Source: Pseudoflavonifractor intestinihominis
GTDB taxonomy: Bacteria > Bacillota > Clostridia > Oscillospirales > Oscillospiraceae
Assembly (NCBI RefSeq): GCF_040096055.1
Contig: NZ_JBBMFK010000018.1
Span: 5,698 to 69,697 of the forward strand
Length of the DNA stretch: 64,000 nucleotides
Direction of reading: 5' to 3'
The notes beneath the pieces were generated by a model. It did no database searches. It was not told where the DNA came from and worked only from the letters and a program-made list of their open reading frames with translations. Each line of letters begins with the position of its first letter. Position 1 is the first letter of the stretch. Below, one piece after another: positions 23,739 to 32,865 of this stretch. The position numbers and the translations under genes are program-made.

Positions 23739-23799
23739 CAGCCGGTCCGGGATTCAGCCGGAAAACAGCGGGCAAACCGCTCGATCGCTCTCTTTTCTG

Positions 23800-23829
23800 T
23801 TGACTTGGACTGTCCGTCCGCCGTATAAT
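23800..23829 (+). promoter_or_regulatory. promoter of the PadR/flavodoxin operon
   Basis: TTGACT (23800-23805), 18-base spacer, TATAAT (23824-23829), about 30 bases before the PadR start codon. Confidence 0.7.
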
Positions 23830-23858
23830 ATCTCTATTCGATATATTTGGAGGCGTCT

Positions 23859-24410
23859 ATGGAATATCTGGTGCTGGGCCTGCTGATCCTCTCCCCCATG
23901 ACCGGGTATGAGCTGCAGCAGTTCATCAGGCAGAACCTGGCCCTCATCTGCTCCCACAGCGCGGGCAGCGTACAGACCGCCCTGGCCAAGCTGGAGCGGG
24001 AGGGCCGCATCACCGCCGCCGAGACCACCCAGGGCAGGCGGCGCAAAAAGACCTTCTCCATCACGGAGGAAGGCCGCGCCGCCTTTTCCGCCTGGGTGGC
24101 CCAGCCCATGCAGGCGGATAAAGTGAAAAACATGGAGCTATCCCGGCTGTTTTTCCTGGGCCTGGCCAGGCCGGAGGAGCGGACCGCCGCCATCCGGGAC
24201 TACATCCGCCAGATGGAGGAGACGGCCGCCGTGCTGCAGGCCATCCGGGAGCGGTTCCGGCAGGTCCAGGAGAGCCCCCTGCCCCCCGGACAGGACTGGG
24301 ACGCCATCTTTCGCTTCCAGGGATACACCATCGAGTACGGCATTGCCGCCGCCCAGTTTGAGCGGGACTGGTACCGCCGCCTGCTCTGTGAATTGGAGGA
24401 ACAGCCATGA
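23859..24410 (+). CDS. PadR-family regulator
   Basis: 183 residues. MEYLVLGLLILSPMTGYELQ and SVQTALAKLEREGRI give the PadR winged helix, with the C-terminal helical dimerization domain of the PadR/Vir type (AAVLQAIRERFRQVQ). The ATG at 23859 has TTGGAGG upstream. The stop overlaps the ATG of the double-flavodoxin gene (ATGA, 24407-24410). PadR proteins usually repress their own operon until an aromatic or drug-like ligand binds; here the target would be the oxidoreductase operon that follows. Confidence 0.85.
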   Translation: MEYLVLGLLILSPMTGYELQQFIRQNLALICSHSAGSVQTALAKLEREGRITAAETTQGRRRKKTFSITEEGRAAFSAWVAQPMQADKVKNMELSRLFFLGLARPEERTAAIRDYIRQMEETAAVLQAIRERFRQVQESPLPPGQDWDAIFRFQGYTIEYGIAAAQFERDWYRRLLCELEEQP

Positions 24411-25756
24411 ACATTCTCGTTTTGAACGCCAGCCCCAAGGGGAAAAATTCCGCCACCGTCCACACCGCCCTCTACCTGCAGGCCCTGCACCCGGAGCACA
24501 GCTTCACCTTCCTGCCTGTGGGACAGCGCATCAAGGCCTGTGAAAAGGACTTCTCCCCCGTCCGCGCCGCCCTGGAACAGGCCGATCTGGTTCTGTTCTG
24601 CTACCCGGTCTACACCTTCATCGCCCCCTACCAGCTCCACCGGCTCATCGAGCTCATCAAGGCCGACGGAGTGGACCTGAGCGGCAAATTCGCCAGCCAG
24701 ATCACCACCTCCAAGCACTTCTACGACGTGACTGCCCACCGGTACGTGGAGGAGAACTGCTTTGACCTGGGCATGAAGGTGATCCGGGGCCTGTCCGCCG
24801 ACATGGAGGACCTGCTGAGTGAGCAGGGGCAGAAGGAGGCCCGGGACTTCTTCGACCAGCTCATCTTCTCCTGTGCACACGGCCTGTTCGTCACCCCGCC
24901 GGTCAAAGCCCCGGCACGGGACAAGGCCGTCTATCAGCCCGCCCTGCCCCAGGCGGCCAAGACCGCCGGCAAGGACGTGGTCATCGTGACCAACTGTGCC
25001 CCCGACGACCAGAACCTGGCCAACATGATCGCCGACTTCCGCGCCGCCCTGCCCTGCGAGAGCCGGGTGGTCAACCTGCGGGACTTCCCCTTCGGCGGCG
25101 GGTGCCTGGGCTGCTTCGGCTGCGCCATCACCGGCAAGTGCGTCTACAAGGACGGTTTTGACGAATTCCTGCGCAACACCATCCAGACCGCCGACGGCTT
25201 TGTGTACGCCTTCACCATCTCCGACCACTACACCCACTCCAGCTTCAAGTGCTTTGACGACCGGCAGTTCTGCAACGGCCACCGCACCGTCACCCACGGC
25301 ACCCCCATCGCCTACCTCATCAGCGGCGACTACCGGTACGAGCCCAACCTGCGGATGATCGTGGAGGGCCGGGCCGAGGTGGGGGGCAACTACTTGGCCG
25401 GCGTGGCCACCGACGAGGGAGACACCGCCGGGGACATCCGCTCTCTGGCGGAGAACCTGGCCTTTGCCATGGAGAAGAAGCTGACCCGTCCCGCCAACTT
25501 CTACGGCGTGGGCGGCATGAAGATCTTCCGGGACCTGATCTACGTCATGCAGGGCCTGATGAAGGCCGACCACAAGTTCTACAAGCAGCACGGCATCTAT
25601 GACTTCCCCCAGAAGCAGAAAAAGCGCATCCTGCAGATGAAGCTGGTGGGCGCCCTGATGGCCATCCCGTCGGTGCAAAAGCAGGCCAAGGGCAAGATGA
25701 CCCAGGCCATGGTGGCGCCCTATCAGAAGGTCATCGACCAGGTGAAGCGTGGCTGA
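24407..25756 (+). CDS. tandem-flavodoxin NAD(P)H oxidoreductase
   Basis: 449 residues with two flavodoxin-like units. The first (1 to about 185) begins MNILVLNASPKGKNSATVHT, an FMN phosphate-binding loop. The second (about 188-400) begins DVVIVTNCAPDDQNLANMI and has a Cys-rich strip, GGCLGCFGCAITGKCVYKD. The second loop departs from the flavin-binding consensus, so one FMN site may be degenerate. A basic C-terminal region (KQKKRILQMKLVGALMAIPSVQKQAKGK) follows. It is translated with the PadR regulator and probably detoxifies quinone- or nitro-like compounds. The activity is inferred from the fold. Confidence 0.75.
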   Translation: MNILVLNASPKGKNSATVHTALYLQALHPEHSFTFLPVGQRIKACEKDFSPVRAALEQADLVLFCYPVYTFIAPYQLHRLIELIKADGVDLSGKFASQITTSKHFYDVTAHRYVEENCFDLGMKVIRGLSADMEDLLSEQGQKEARDFFDQLIFSCAHGLFVTPPVKAPARDKAVYQPALPQAAKTAGKDVVIVTNCAPDDQNLANMIADFRAALPCESRVVNLRDFPFGGGCLGCFGCAITGKCVYKDGFDEFLRNTIQTADGFVYAFTISDHYTHSSFKCFDDRQFCNGHRTVTHGTPIAYLISGDYRYEPNLRMIVEGRAEVGGNYLAGVATDEGDTAGDIRSLAENLAFAMEKKLTRPANFYGVGGMKIFRDLIYVMQGLMKADHKFYKQHGIYDFPQKQKKRILQMKLVGALMAIPSVQKQAKGKMTQAMVAPYQKVIDQVKRG

Positions 25757-25786
25757 CAGTCAGAACGCAAGCAGCAGGAGGTTTTT

Positions 25787-26290
25787 ATGGAAAACAGGGA
25801 GCTGATCGATCTGCTGGAACAGCGGATGTTCGACTTTGACCGGGGCGACCCCATGCGCATCCAGCACCTGATGAAGGTGCACCGCTTCGCCCAGATGATC
25901 GGACGCATGGAGGGTCTGGACGCCCACACCCAGTTTGTCACCGAGTGCGCCGCCCTGGTCCACGACATCGGCATCCACCCGGCGGAGGAGAAATACGGCG
26001 CCTGCACCGGCCCCCTCCAGGAGCAGGAGGGTCCGGCCTACGCCCGGACCATGCTGGAGGAGCTGGGCCTTGCGCCGGAGGACACCGACCGGATCTGTTA
26101 TCTGGTGGGCCACCACCACACCTATACGGATATTGACGGTCCGGACTACCAGATCCTGGTGGAGGCGGATTTTCTGGTGAATTTTTACGAGGACGGCCTG
26201 AGCCGGCAGACGGTGAGCCGCGCCCTGGAGCAGATCTTCCGGACCAGGTCGGGCAAAGCCCTCTGCCGGACCATATACGCCGTGGAGTGA
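25787..26290 (+). CDS. HD-domain phosphohydrolase
   Basis: 167 residues. MRIQHLMKVHRFAQMIGRMEG supplies the first His, ALVHDIGIHPAEEKYG the HD pair, and LVGHHHTYTDIDGPDYQILVEADFL further metal ligands. HD proteins hydrolyse phosphate esters such as nucleotides. It follows the double-flavodoxin gene by 30 bases with AGGAGG as SD and is probably in the same operon. Members of this HD subfamily are often linked to flavodoxins in gut Firmicutes; the substrate is not known. Confidence 0.8.
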   Translation: MENRELIDLLEQRMFDFDRGDPMRIQHLMKVHRFAQMIGRMEGLDAHTQFVTECAALVHDIGIHPAEEKYGACTGPLQEQEGPAYARTMLEELGLAPEDTDRICYLVGHHHTYTDIDGPDYQILVEADFLVNFYEDGLSRQTVSRALEQIFRTRSGKALCRTIYAVE

Positions 26291-26322
26291 CGCCGTCGCT
26301 CCCGCAGGAAAGGTGATTGGAT

Positions 26323-27045
26323 ATGAAGGCGAAACATCCCCTTCGCAAAAGACTGCTCATTGCCGGCGGCGTGCTGCTGGCCGTGCTGGTGGTGCTGGCA
26401 GCCGGGTTTTTCTGGTATGTGTCCGACTACTACCGGGCCGAGGACGTGGCCCTGGCCGTTCTGGCCCAGGACGACGGCATCGAGACAAGGGACAATCTGA
26501 CCATCCTCTCCCCCTCGGTCCCCAGTGACACGGCCATCATCTTCTACCCAGGCGCCAAGGTGGAGGCCGCCGCCTATCTGCCCCTGCTGGACCAGATCCG
26601 GCAGACCGGCGTGACCTGCATTCTGGTGGACATGCCCTTCCGCATGGCCATCTTCGACCCCAACGCCGCTGAGGATGTGATGGCCCGGTTCCCCGACGTG
26701 GAGCACTGGTACATGGCCGGGCACTCCATGGGCGGGGCCATGGCCTCCCAATTTGCCGCCGACCACCCGGACCAGGTGGACGGGCTCATCCTGCTGGGGG
26801 CCTACATCTACGGCGACTACCCGCCCGAGGACACCCTCACTGTCTACGGCTCCCTGAACCAGAGCGTGGAGGACAAGCTGGACTACACGGAGAACGTGGT
26901 GGAGATCCAGGGCGGCAACCACGCCCAGTTCGGCAATTACGGCCCCCAGAAGGGGGACCTGCCCGCCGAGATCTCGGCCCAGGAGCAGCAGGCCCAGACC
27001 GTGGCAGCCATTGAGGACTTCATTGCCGCCCGCCAGGCAGCCTGA
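26323..27045 (+). CDS. membrane-anchored alpha/beta hydrolase
   Basis: 240 residues. A signal-anchor helix (about 11-33: LLIAGGVLLAVLVVLAAGFFWYV) is followed by an alpha/beta-hydrolase domain: FYPGAKVEAAAYLPLL (oxyanion strand), nucleophile elbow GHSMGG, acid region and catalytic His in GGNHAQFGNYG. It is an Abhydrolase_5-type esterase or lipase-like enzyme facing outside the membrane. The ATG at 26323 has AGGAAAGG upstream. It ends the run of four same-strand genes before a strong terminator. Confidence 0.8.
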   Translation: MKAKHPLRKRLLIAGGVLLAVLVVLAAGFFWYVSDYYRAEDVALAVLAQDDGIETRDNLTILSPSVPSDTAIIFYPGAKVEAAAYLPLLDQIRQTGVTCILVDMPFRMAIFDPNAAEDVMARFPDVEHWYMAGHSMGGAMASQFAADHPDQVDGLILLGAYIYGDYPPEDTLTVYGSLNQSVEDKLDYTENVVEIQGGNHAQFGNYGPQKGDLPAEISAQEQQAQTVAAIEDFIAARQAA

Positions 27046-27046
27046 C

Positions 27047-27093
27047 AAAACACCCGGGACCCCTGTGTTTCCACAGAGGTCCCGGGTGTTTTT
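27047..27093. terminator. bidirectional terminator
   Basis: AAAACACCCGGGACC and GGTCCCGGGTGTTTTT flank an inner CTGTG/CACAG stem. It lies between the alpha/beta hydrolase and the convergent glycogen synthase gene. Confidence 0.85.
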
Positions 27094-27134
27094 CTTCAGC
27101 CGGCCATATTCCGCCGGTCATCCGATCCGGCGCA

Positions 27135-29171
27135 TTACCAGGGCGTCAGCTCCAGGTACAGGTCCTTGTACTGCCGCGCCGAGTTCCCCCAGGACACATC
27201 CTTGGCCATGTCCCGCTGGACCACCTCGTCCCAGTGGTACCGGTTGGTGAAGTAGACGGTCTTGGCCCGGTTGATGGCGTCCAGAAGGAGTCCCGCCTCA
27301 TAGCGGTCAAAGGTGAAGCCGTTGCCGTCGCCGGTGTACTCGTTGTAGGGCTCCACGGTGTCCTTCAGGCCGCCGGTCTCCCGGACAATGGGGATGGTGC
27401 CGTAGTGCATGGCGTTGAGCTGGGTCAGGCCGCAGGGCTCAAAGCGGGAGGGCACCATCAGGGCGTCCGCGCCCGCGTAGATCCGGTGGGCCCGCGCCTC
27501 GTCGTACTGGATGCAGGCGCTGAAGGTGCCCCGGTAGGTGTCCTCATAGTAGCGGAAGGTGTCCTCGTACTGCTTGTCCCCGGTGCCCAGCACCACCACC
27601 TGGGTGTTGCCGTCCAGCACCTGGGGAATGATGGCGCTGACCAGATCCAGGCCCTTCTGGTTGGTCAGGCGGGAGATCAGACCGATGACGAACTTGCCCT
27701 CGTCCTCCTCCAGGCCCAGCTCCTTCTGCAGGGCCAGCTTGTTCTCCATCTTGTGGTCCAGCACATTGCCGAGGCCGTAGTTGGCCGCCAGCGCGGGGTC
27801 GGTCTCCGGGTTCCACATGCCGTAGTCAATGCCGTTGACAATGCCTCTGAGCTTGCCGCTGTGGTAGCGCAGATGGCCCTCCAGCCGCTCGCCGTACTCA
27901 GCCGTCTGGATCTCATAGGCATAGGTGCCGCTGACGGTGGTGATGCGGTCGGCATAGGCCAGGCCGCCCTTGAGCATGTTGGCGTTCACCCAGTCCTGCT
28001 GCAGCGCGCCCATGTTGAACACCTCGTTGGGCAGCCCGGACCAGTACTGGATGGTGGGGATGTTGTAGATGCCCTGGAAGCGCAGGTTGTGGATGGTGAG
28101 GATGGACCGGGCGCGGCCCACAGGCGTGTCCTTGAACAGGGTGCGCAGATACACCGGCACAAGGCCCGCCTGCCAGTCGTGGCAGTGGATGATGTCGGGA
28201 ATCCAGTTCATGTAGTTCAGCGCGGCCAGGGCGGCTTTGCTGAAGAAGCAGTATCTGGGAATGTCGTCCACCAGGTTGATATACGGATTGCCCGCGGAGA
28301 AGAACTCCTGATTGTCGATGAAGTCGTACACCACGCCGTCACAGATGTACTCCATGATCCCCACGTAATAGTTGCGGTTGGTCATGCCCATGTCCATGTA
28401 GAACTCGCCGCGGTAGATCATCTTGTCCTGATATTCCTTGGGGATGCAGGCGTAGCGGGGCAGGATCACACGAACGTCACAGTTGAGCCGGACCAGCTCC
28501 CGGGGCAGCGCGTACATCACGTCGCCCAGGCCGCCCGTCTTGACGAACGGGTGGCACTCCGAACCGATAAACGCCACACTCCGGCGGGGCAGATTAGAGA
28601 TCTCGTACACAGGCGCAGCCTCCTCTACAGCAGAGATTGTTTCCTCCTTGACAGGGATGGCTTCTTTCACAGCAGGAGCCGCTTTTTCCGCGGCGGGCGC
28701 GGCCTTTTTCCGGGAGGCCGCCGTCTTCTTCCCCGTAGGTTCCTTCTTCTCCGGGGCGGGAGCCGCCTTCTTTCTGGAAGACGCCGTCTTCTTTGCAGCG
28801 GGCTTCTTCTCTTCCGCAGCAGGCGCGGCCTCAGGGGCAGGCGTTTCTTTTTCCTCAGCGGGCGCCGCCTCCTTTGCGGCAGGCTCCTTCTCTTCCACAA
28901 CAGGCACGGTCTCAGCAGCCGGCGCTTCTTCCGCCTCCGCAGGCATCGCCTCCTTCGGGGCGGGCTCCTCGTTTTTCACAACAGGTATGGTCCCCGCCGC
29001 AACAGCAGCCTCTTTGTTCTCCGCAGCAGGCGCGGCCTCCGCCGCAACGGACACAGCCGGTTCTTCAACAGGCGCCGTCTTTTTCGCAGCGGTCTCCTTT
29101 TCCACAGCCGGAGCGTCCGCTTTCTCTACTGCTGCTTCCTTTTTCGCGGGATTCGCCTTTTTTCGTGCCAT
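27135..29171 (-). CDS. glgA: glycogen synthase with a long low-complexity N-terminal extension
   Basis: 678 residues, about 200 longer than usual GlgA. Residues 1 to about 195 are Ala/Glu/Lys/Pro-rich with repeated AAxxxEEKxPAAKE- and SSRKKAAP-like units, giving a histone H1-like, disordered tail. The catalytic domain starts at RRSVAFIGSECHPFVKTGGL with the KTGGL ADP-glucose motif and runs through HCHDWQAGLVPVY, LISRLTNQKGLDL, PSRFEPCGLTQ and TGGLKDTV (GT5 family). It elongates alpha-1,4-glucan from ADP-glucose. The ATG at 29171 follows AGGAAGG; no other glg gene is adjacent. The tail may tether the enzyme to glycogen, DNA or other proteins; this is a guess. Confidence 0.9.
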   Translation of the reverse strand: MARKKANPAKKEAAVEKADAPAVEKETAAKKTAPVEEPAVSVAAEAAPAAENKEAAVAAGTIPVVKNEEPAPKEAMPAEAEEAPAAETVPVVEEKEPAAKEAAPAEEKETPAPEAAPAAEEKKPAAKKTASSRKKAAPAPEKKEPTGKKTAASRKKAAPAAEKAAPAVKEAIPVKEETISAVEEAAPVYEISNLPRRSVAFIGSECHPFVKTGGLGDVMYALPRELVRLNCDVRVILPRYACIPKEYQDKMIYRGEFYMDMGMTNRNYYVGIMEYICDGVVYDFIDNQEFFSAGNPYINLVDDIPRYCFFSKAALAALNYMNWIPDIIHCHDWQAGLVPVYLRTLFKDTPVGRARSILTIHNLRFQGIYNIPTIQYWSGLPNEVFNMGALQQDWVNANMLKGGLAYADRITTVSGTYAYEIQTAEYGERLEGHLRYHSGKLRGIVNGIDYGMWNPETDPALAANYGLGNVLDHKMENKLALQKELGLEEDEGKFVIGLISRLTNQKGLDLVSAIIPQVLDGNTQVVVLGTGDKQYEDTFRYYEDTYRGTFSACIQYDEARAHRIYAGADALMVPSRFEPCGLTQLNAMHYGTIPIVRETGGLKDTVEPYNEYTGDGNGFTFDRYEAGLLLDAINRAKTVYFTNRYHWDEVVQRDMAKDVSWGNSARQYKDLYLELTPW

Positions 29172-29200
29172 AATGGACCTTCCTTTCACATAGTGATGCT

Positions 29201-29228
29201 CGTTGGAGCCTTGTGGCTGCCTCCAACG
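29201..29228 (-). promoter_or_regulatory. 5' leader hairpin of the glycogen synthase transcript
   Basis: CGTTGGAG (29201-29208) pairs with CTCCAACG (29221-29228), 30 bases upstream of the start codon. The rest of 29229-29427 shows only the promoter at 29310-29338 and no gene. Confidence 0.45.
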
Positions 29229-29309
29229 GATGTGGAAGTAACGCTAACCTTGGGGACAGGGGAGTCTCCTCAGCGGTGGGCGCGTCCCCCAGGCCGGTGT
29301 GATACCCCT

Positions 29310-29338
29310 AGTATACCAGCCCAGCCGTCAGAAGTCCA
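29310..29338 (-). promoter_or_regulatory. promoter of the glycogen synthase gene
   Basis: On the minus strand: TGGACT, 17-base spacer, TATACT. This gives a leader of about 130 nt before the start codon at 29171. Confidence 0.5.
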
Positions 29339-29427
29339 CCAGCCTTGCTGTCATTTTTGTCCATTTTCTTGCGCTTCTGCTTTTCCGTCCGTCCCGCCCT
29401 GAGCTCAGGTCCACGCTCCTCGACAGA

Positions 29428-29465
29428 ACAACCGCCAGACGGAGACGCTCCGTATGGCGGTTGTT
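29428..29465 (-). terminator. terminator of the subtilase gene
   Basis: AACAACCGCCAGACGGAG pairs with CTCCGTATGGCGGTTGTT around ACG, 30 bases after the stop. The T tract is weak. Confidence 0.65.
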
Positions 29466-29496
29466 CTCTGCTGTTCCTCCCCGCTTCCCGTGCAGG

Positions 29497-32400
29497 TTAC
29501 CGCAGCAGTTGGATGGTGCGCTGGAAAATCGCCGCGGCCTCCGCCCGGGCGGCAGTGCCCGACGGGTCCAGAAGGCCCTCCGCTCTGCCGTTTATGACCC
29601 CTGTGCCCACGGCCCAAGCCATGGCCGTGCGGGCCCAGCCGGAGATGCTGCCGCTGTCCGCACAGTCCTCCAGGCATGCGCTGTCCGCCTTCGGAGCACT
29701 GCCGCTCCGGTATCCGGCGTAGCGGTAGAGGATGGCCGCCAGCTGCTCCCGGGTGACCGGGTCCTCAGGGCCGAAGGCGCCTTCGCCGTACCCGTTCATC
29801 ACTCCGCTGGCCTGGGCCCAGTCCACCGCCTTGGCGTAATAGGCTCCCTCAGCCACATCTGCAAATTCCGCCCGGACAGAGCCCGCTTCCGGCTCCCCTT
29901 CCAGACGGTAGAGCATGGCGGCGATCATCCCCCGTGTGACTGTGCCGGCCGGAAGGAACCTGCCGCCGCTGCCCTCCATGATCCCGGCGGCGCACACGTA
30001 TCCCACCGCGCCGTAGAACCAGTCTGTCTCCAGCACGTCGGAGAAGGGATTGGCCCAGGCTTCCCCGGTGAGCACGATCACCCCCGTGCTGCCGATTTCC
30101 GCCGTGAGCGTGCCCTTCAGGGGGTCCCAACTGCTCTCCAGCGGCGTCAGTGCGCCATCCTCCGCCAGCAGGGCCATGCCCAGAACCACCGGGGACGTCT
30201 CCGCCTGGACCCAGGGCAGGGTCAGGACGGCGGCGCCGTCCAGCGCCTCCAGCGTCCGGCCGCCGGCCGACAGGCCAAAGGCGTACACCGGCCGGCCCGC
30301 TGCGGCGGTGCGCTGGGCGCCGGTCAGCTCCTCCGCCGGGCAGAGGGTGGCCATCCAGGTGTTTTCTCCGGCAGCCCGGGCCAGCTGTGCGGTCAGTTGG
30401 GCGGAAAGCGCCGCGCTCCCCTCCGGCAGCCGAAGGATTACGCCCTTGGTGAGGGCGGCTGTGTCCGCCCCTGTCAGGGTCACGGCCTCCACGCCCTCCA
30501 CGCCGGACAGGTCCAGGCAGGCTTCCCCTGCGGCCAGTTTGTCCAGCTGCTCCGCGTCAAAGGTGAGCACCGCTGTGCCGCCGCTCAGCGCGTAGCGGAA
30601 CGCACCGTCCGAAGATTCCAGCAGCTCCAGGTCCGGCTCCTCTGGCGGAGCCATTCCTCCGCCGGTTCCGCCTCCTCCGCCGATACTGCCGCCGCCGCTG
30701 GTTCCGCCTGTCCCCGGATCAGGGGGCGGCGTCACCGGTGTGGTGTCGGCGACGGTGACCGTCAGGGCCGCCTGCTTGGCCGCCTCGGTGCGGCCGTTGT
30801 CAAAGGCGAAGTACAGGGTGTGCTCTCCTCTGCCCAGCCCCTTCAGCAGGGCATGGGTGAGGGTAATGTCACTATCCGTCACAATATAGTCCGTCCCGGC
30901 GACCAGGGGTGTCTCCCCCGCCGCCGCCCCGGTGAGACGGTTCCCGTACAGGCTCAGTCCCACGGTCACGCCGCCGGTCTGGGTGTACAGGTCGTAGGAG
31001 ACAGCGGTCCGCTCCAGTCTGGCGTCGCTCACCGGCAGGGCGGCCACGGTCACGGCCACGGTCACATCGCCGCTCGTCTCCCCGCCGCTGACGCCCCTGA
31101 TAGCAAAGGTCACCGTCTGGCCGGCGGCCTCTGCGGTGGGCGTATAGGTCAGCGTACTGCCCGACAGCTCCACCGTGCCCAGGCCGGGGTTGGCAGAGCA
31201 CTCATAGGACGCGGCCCCGGTGAACCAGCCGGACACGTCCGCCGTATAGGGCTGGGCCGCGGTCAGGCCGTCCAGGGAGGTGGGGGCGGCAGCCCCGGTC
31301 TGCTCCTCCTGTCCCTCGGCCACCGCCGGAGGCTCCGGCTCTGGCTCCTGCCGCGCCGACCAGCCCGCATAGAGGGTCACAGCGCCCACGCTGCCTGCCG
31401 GAATGGCGGTCACCGGTGTGCCGGTGCACTCCGCCGTCTGATACCAGCCGGTAAAGTCGTACCCCTCCCGGACAGGGGTGGGCAGGACCACCTGATCCCC
31501 CTCACCGATCCGGTAGGCGTCCGACCAGTTGCCTTCAGCGGGCAGGGTGCCCTCGCCGCATTCATAGGTGATGGGCTGGTCGGCGGTCAGGGCCCGGACA
31601 AAGGCGGCCGCTGAGAGACTGCCCCAGCCGTAGCCGGTGTCATACCCCGTCTCGCCGCCGTCGGTCACGCTGGCCTTCAGCAGGGTACGGAAGCCGCCGT
31701 TGTCTATGGCGCCGTCCGCCTGCTTGGCCAGGGCGGCCATGGCGGACACCATGGGCGCGGCCATGGAGGTGCCGCTGTCCGAGCGGTAGGCGTCCCCGGC
31801 AGTGTAGCCGATGCCCCGGATGTCCACTGCCGGAGCGGTGAGGAACACGCTGTCGTTGCGCTGGGATTTGGCGTACACACCGCCGTCCCGGTCCACGCCG
31901 CCCACGCCGATGACGCAGTCAAAAGCGGCGGGATAGCGGTATACGCTGCTGCCGTCATTGCCCGCAGCGGCCACCAGGATAATCCCCTGGGCCGCCGCCT
32001 TTTCCAGCACGGGCTCCAGAATGGCCAGACTGTCGGCGTTGGTGCCGCCGAAACTCATGTTGATCACGTCCACATCCTGGTCAACAGCGTACTCAATGGC
32101 GCTGAGGATGGTGGACACGCTGCCGCTGCCGGCGGTGGTGGTGCCGTTGTCGCTGGAGGCAAAGCAGCGCAGCGCCAGCAGTTCCACCCCGTCGGCCAGA
32201 CCGGCCACGCCCACGCCGTTGTCCGTCCGGGCTGCCAGGATGCCCGAGACCAGGCTGCCGTGGCCGGTGGCATCCGCCCAGTCCGCCGTGTCCCCATAGC
32301 CCTCGGCGCCCAGGAAGTTGTACCCGGCCACGCGGGCGTAGTCCAGGTCCTCGTGGCCCTGCACCAGCCCTGAGTCGATGACCGCCACAGTGACGCCGCT

Positions 32401-32790
32401 GCCGTCCAGGCCGGAGGCCCAGACCTCCTCCATGCCCAGGGCGTCCAGATACCACTGCTCCCCGGCCAGCGGGTCCCCCGGAGTGGTTTCTGTCCCCGGT
32501 TCTCCACCGGAGAGAAGCTCCAGGTCCGCATCGGGCACGGCCTCCTCCACCAGCCCCGCGTCCAGCCAGGGCCTCAGGTCCTCCAGACTGTCCGCCGTGT
32601 AGTACCCCTGGGCGTAGGGCACCGGCCTGACACCCTCCGCCGCGCTCAGCGGCATGACGGCGGTCTCCTGTACGCGGAATACATAGCCGGTGTGGTCCCC
32701 GTCCTTCTCACCCGCGGCCGCCCCAGGGGCCCACAGGGTCAGCCCCAGGGCGGCGCACAGGACGGCAGACAGCAGGCGGCGTTTTTTCAT
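29497..32790 (-). CDS. secreted S8 subtilisin-like protease with SLH anchor
   Basis: 1097 residues. Signal peptide 1 to about 27. Catalytic triad Asp139 (VAVIDSG), His177 (GHGSLVSG), Ser342 (GTSMAAP), with oxyanion Asn278 (AAGND). An InlB/Listeria-Bacteroides repeat follows (YDFTGWYQTAECTGTPV, about 455-490), then Ig-like regions, a Gly/Ser-rich linker (GGTSGGGSIGGGGG) and three C-terminal SLH modules (about 910-1097). The SLH modules should bind secondary cell-wall polymer and fix the protease to the surface. It lies 75 bases downstream of the giant SLH protein on the same strand and may process it or other surface proteins. The gap holds only a GC-rich hairpin. Confidence 0.9.
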   Translation of the reverse strand: MKKRRLLSAVLCAALGLTLWAPGAAAGEKDGDHTGYVFRVQETAVMPLSAAEGVRPVPYAQGYYTADSLEDLRPWLDAGLVEEAVPDADLELLSGGEPGTETTPGDPLAGEQWYLDALGMEEVWASGLDGSGVTVAVIDSGLVQGHEDLDYARVAGYNFLGAEGYGDTADWADATGHGSLVSGILAARTDNGVGVAGLADGVELLALRCFASSDNGTTTAGSGSVSTILSAIEYAVDQDVDVINMSFGGTNADSLAILEPVLEKAAAQGIILVAAAGNDGSSVYRYPAAFDCVIGVGGVDRDGGVYAKSQRNDSVFLTAPAVDIRGIGYTAGDAYRSDSGTSMAAPMVSAMAALAKQADGAIDNGGFRTLLKASVTDGGETGYDTGYGWGSLSAAAFVRALTADQPITYECGEGTLPAEGNWSDAYRIGEGDQVVLPTPVREGYDFTGWYQTAECTGTPVTAIPAGSVGAVTLYAGWSARQEPEPEPPAVAEGQEEQTGAAAPTSLDGLTAAQPYTADVSGWFTGAASYECSANPGLGTVELSGSTLTYTPTAEAAGQTVTFAIRGVSGGETSGDVTVAVTVAALPVSDARLERTAVSYDLYTQTGGVTVGLSLYGNRLTGAAAGETPLVAGTDYIVTDSDITLTHALLKGLGRGEHTLYFAFDNGRTEAAKQAALTVTVADTTPVTPPPDPGTGGTSGGGSIGGGGGTGGGMAPPEEPDLELLESSDGAFRYALSGGTAVLTFDAEQLDKLAAGEACLDLSGVEGVEAVTLTGADTAALTKGVILRLPEGSAALSAQLTAQLARAAGENTWMATLCPAEELTGAQRTAAAGRPVYAFGLSAGGRTLEALDGAAVLTLPWVQAETSPVVLGMALLAEDGALTPLESSWDPLKGTLTAEIGSTGVIVLTGEAWANPFSDVLETDWFYGAVGYVCAAGIMEGSGGRFLPAGTVTRGMIAAMLYRLEGEPEAGSVRAEFADVAEGAYYAKAVDWAQASGVMNGYGEGAFGPEDPVTREQLAAILYRYAGYRSGSAPKADSACLEDCADSGSISGWARTAMAWAVGTGVINGRAEGLLDPSGTAARAEAAAIFQRTIQLLR

Positions 32791-32820
32791 TGTCCTCGCT
32801 CCTTCCCGGAATATGCCTTT

Positions 32821-32851
32821 GGCGGGAAGCGCCGCTGGGACGCCTCCCGCC
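32821..32851 (-). terminator. hairpin between the giant surface protein and the protease genes
   Basis: GGCGGGAaGCG pairs with CGCcTCCCGCC. Without a clear T tract it may only weaken transcription into the protease gene. Confidence 0.45.
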
Positions 32852-32865
32852 GAAGGGTCATATGG

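Noticed and set aside
27234..31614. Long plus-strand frames opposite glycogen synthase and the subtilase
   Set aside because: Antisense to genes with clear catalytic motifs; Arg/Ser-rich translations typical of shadows.
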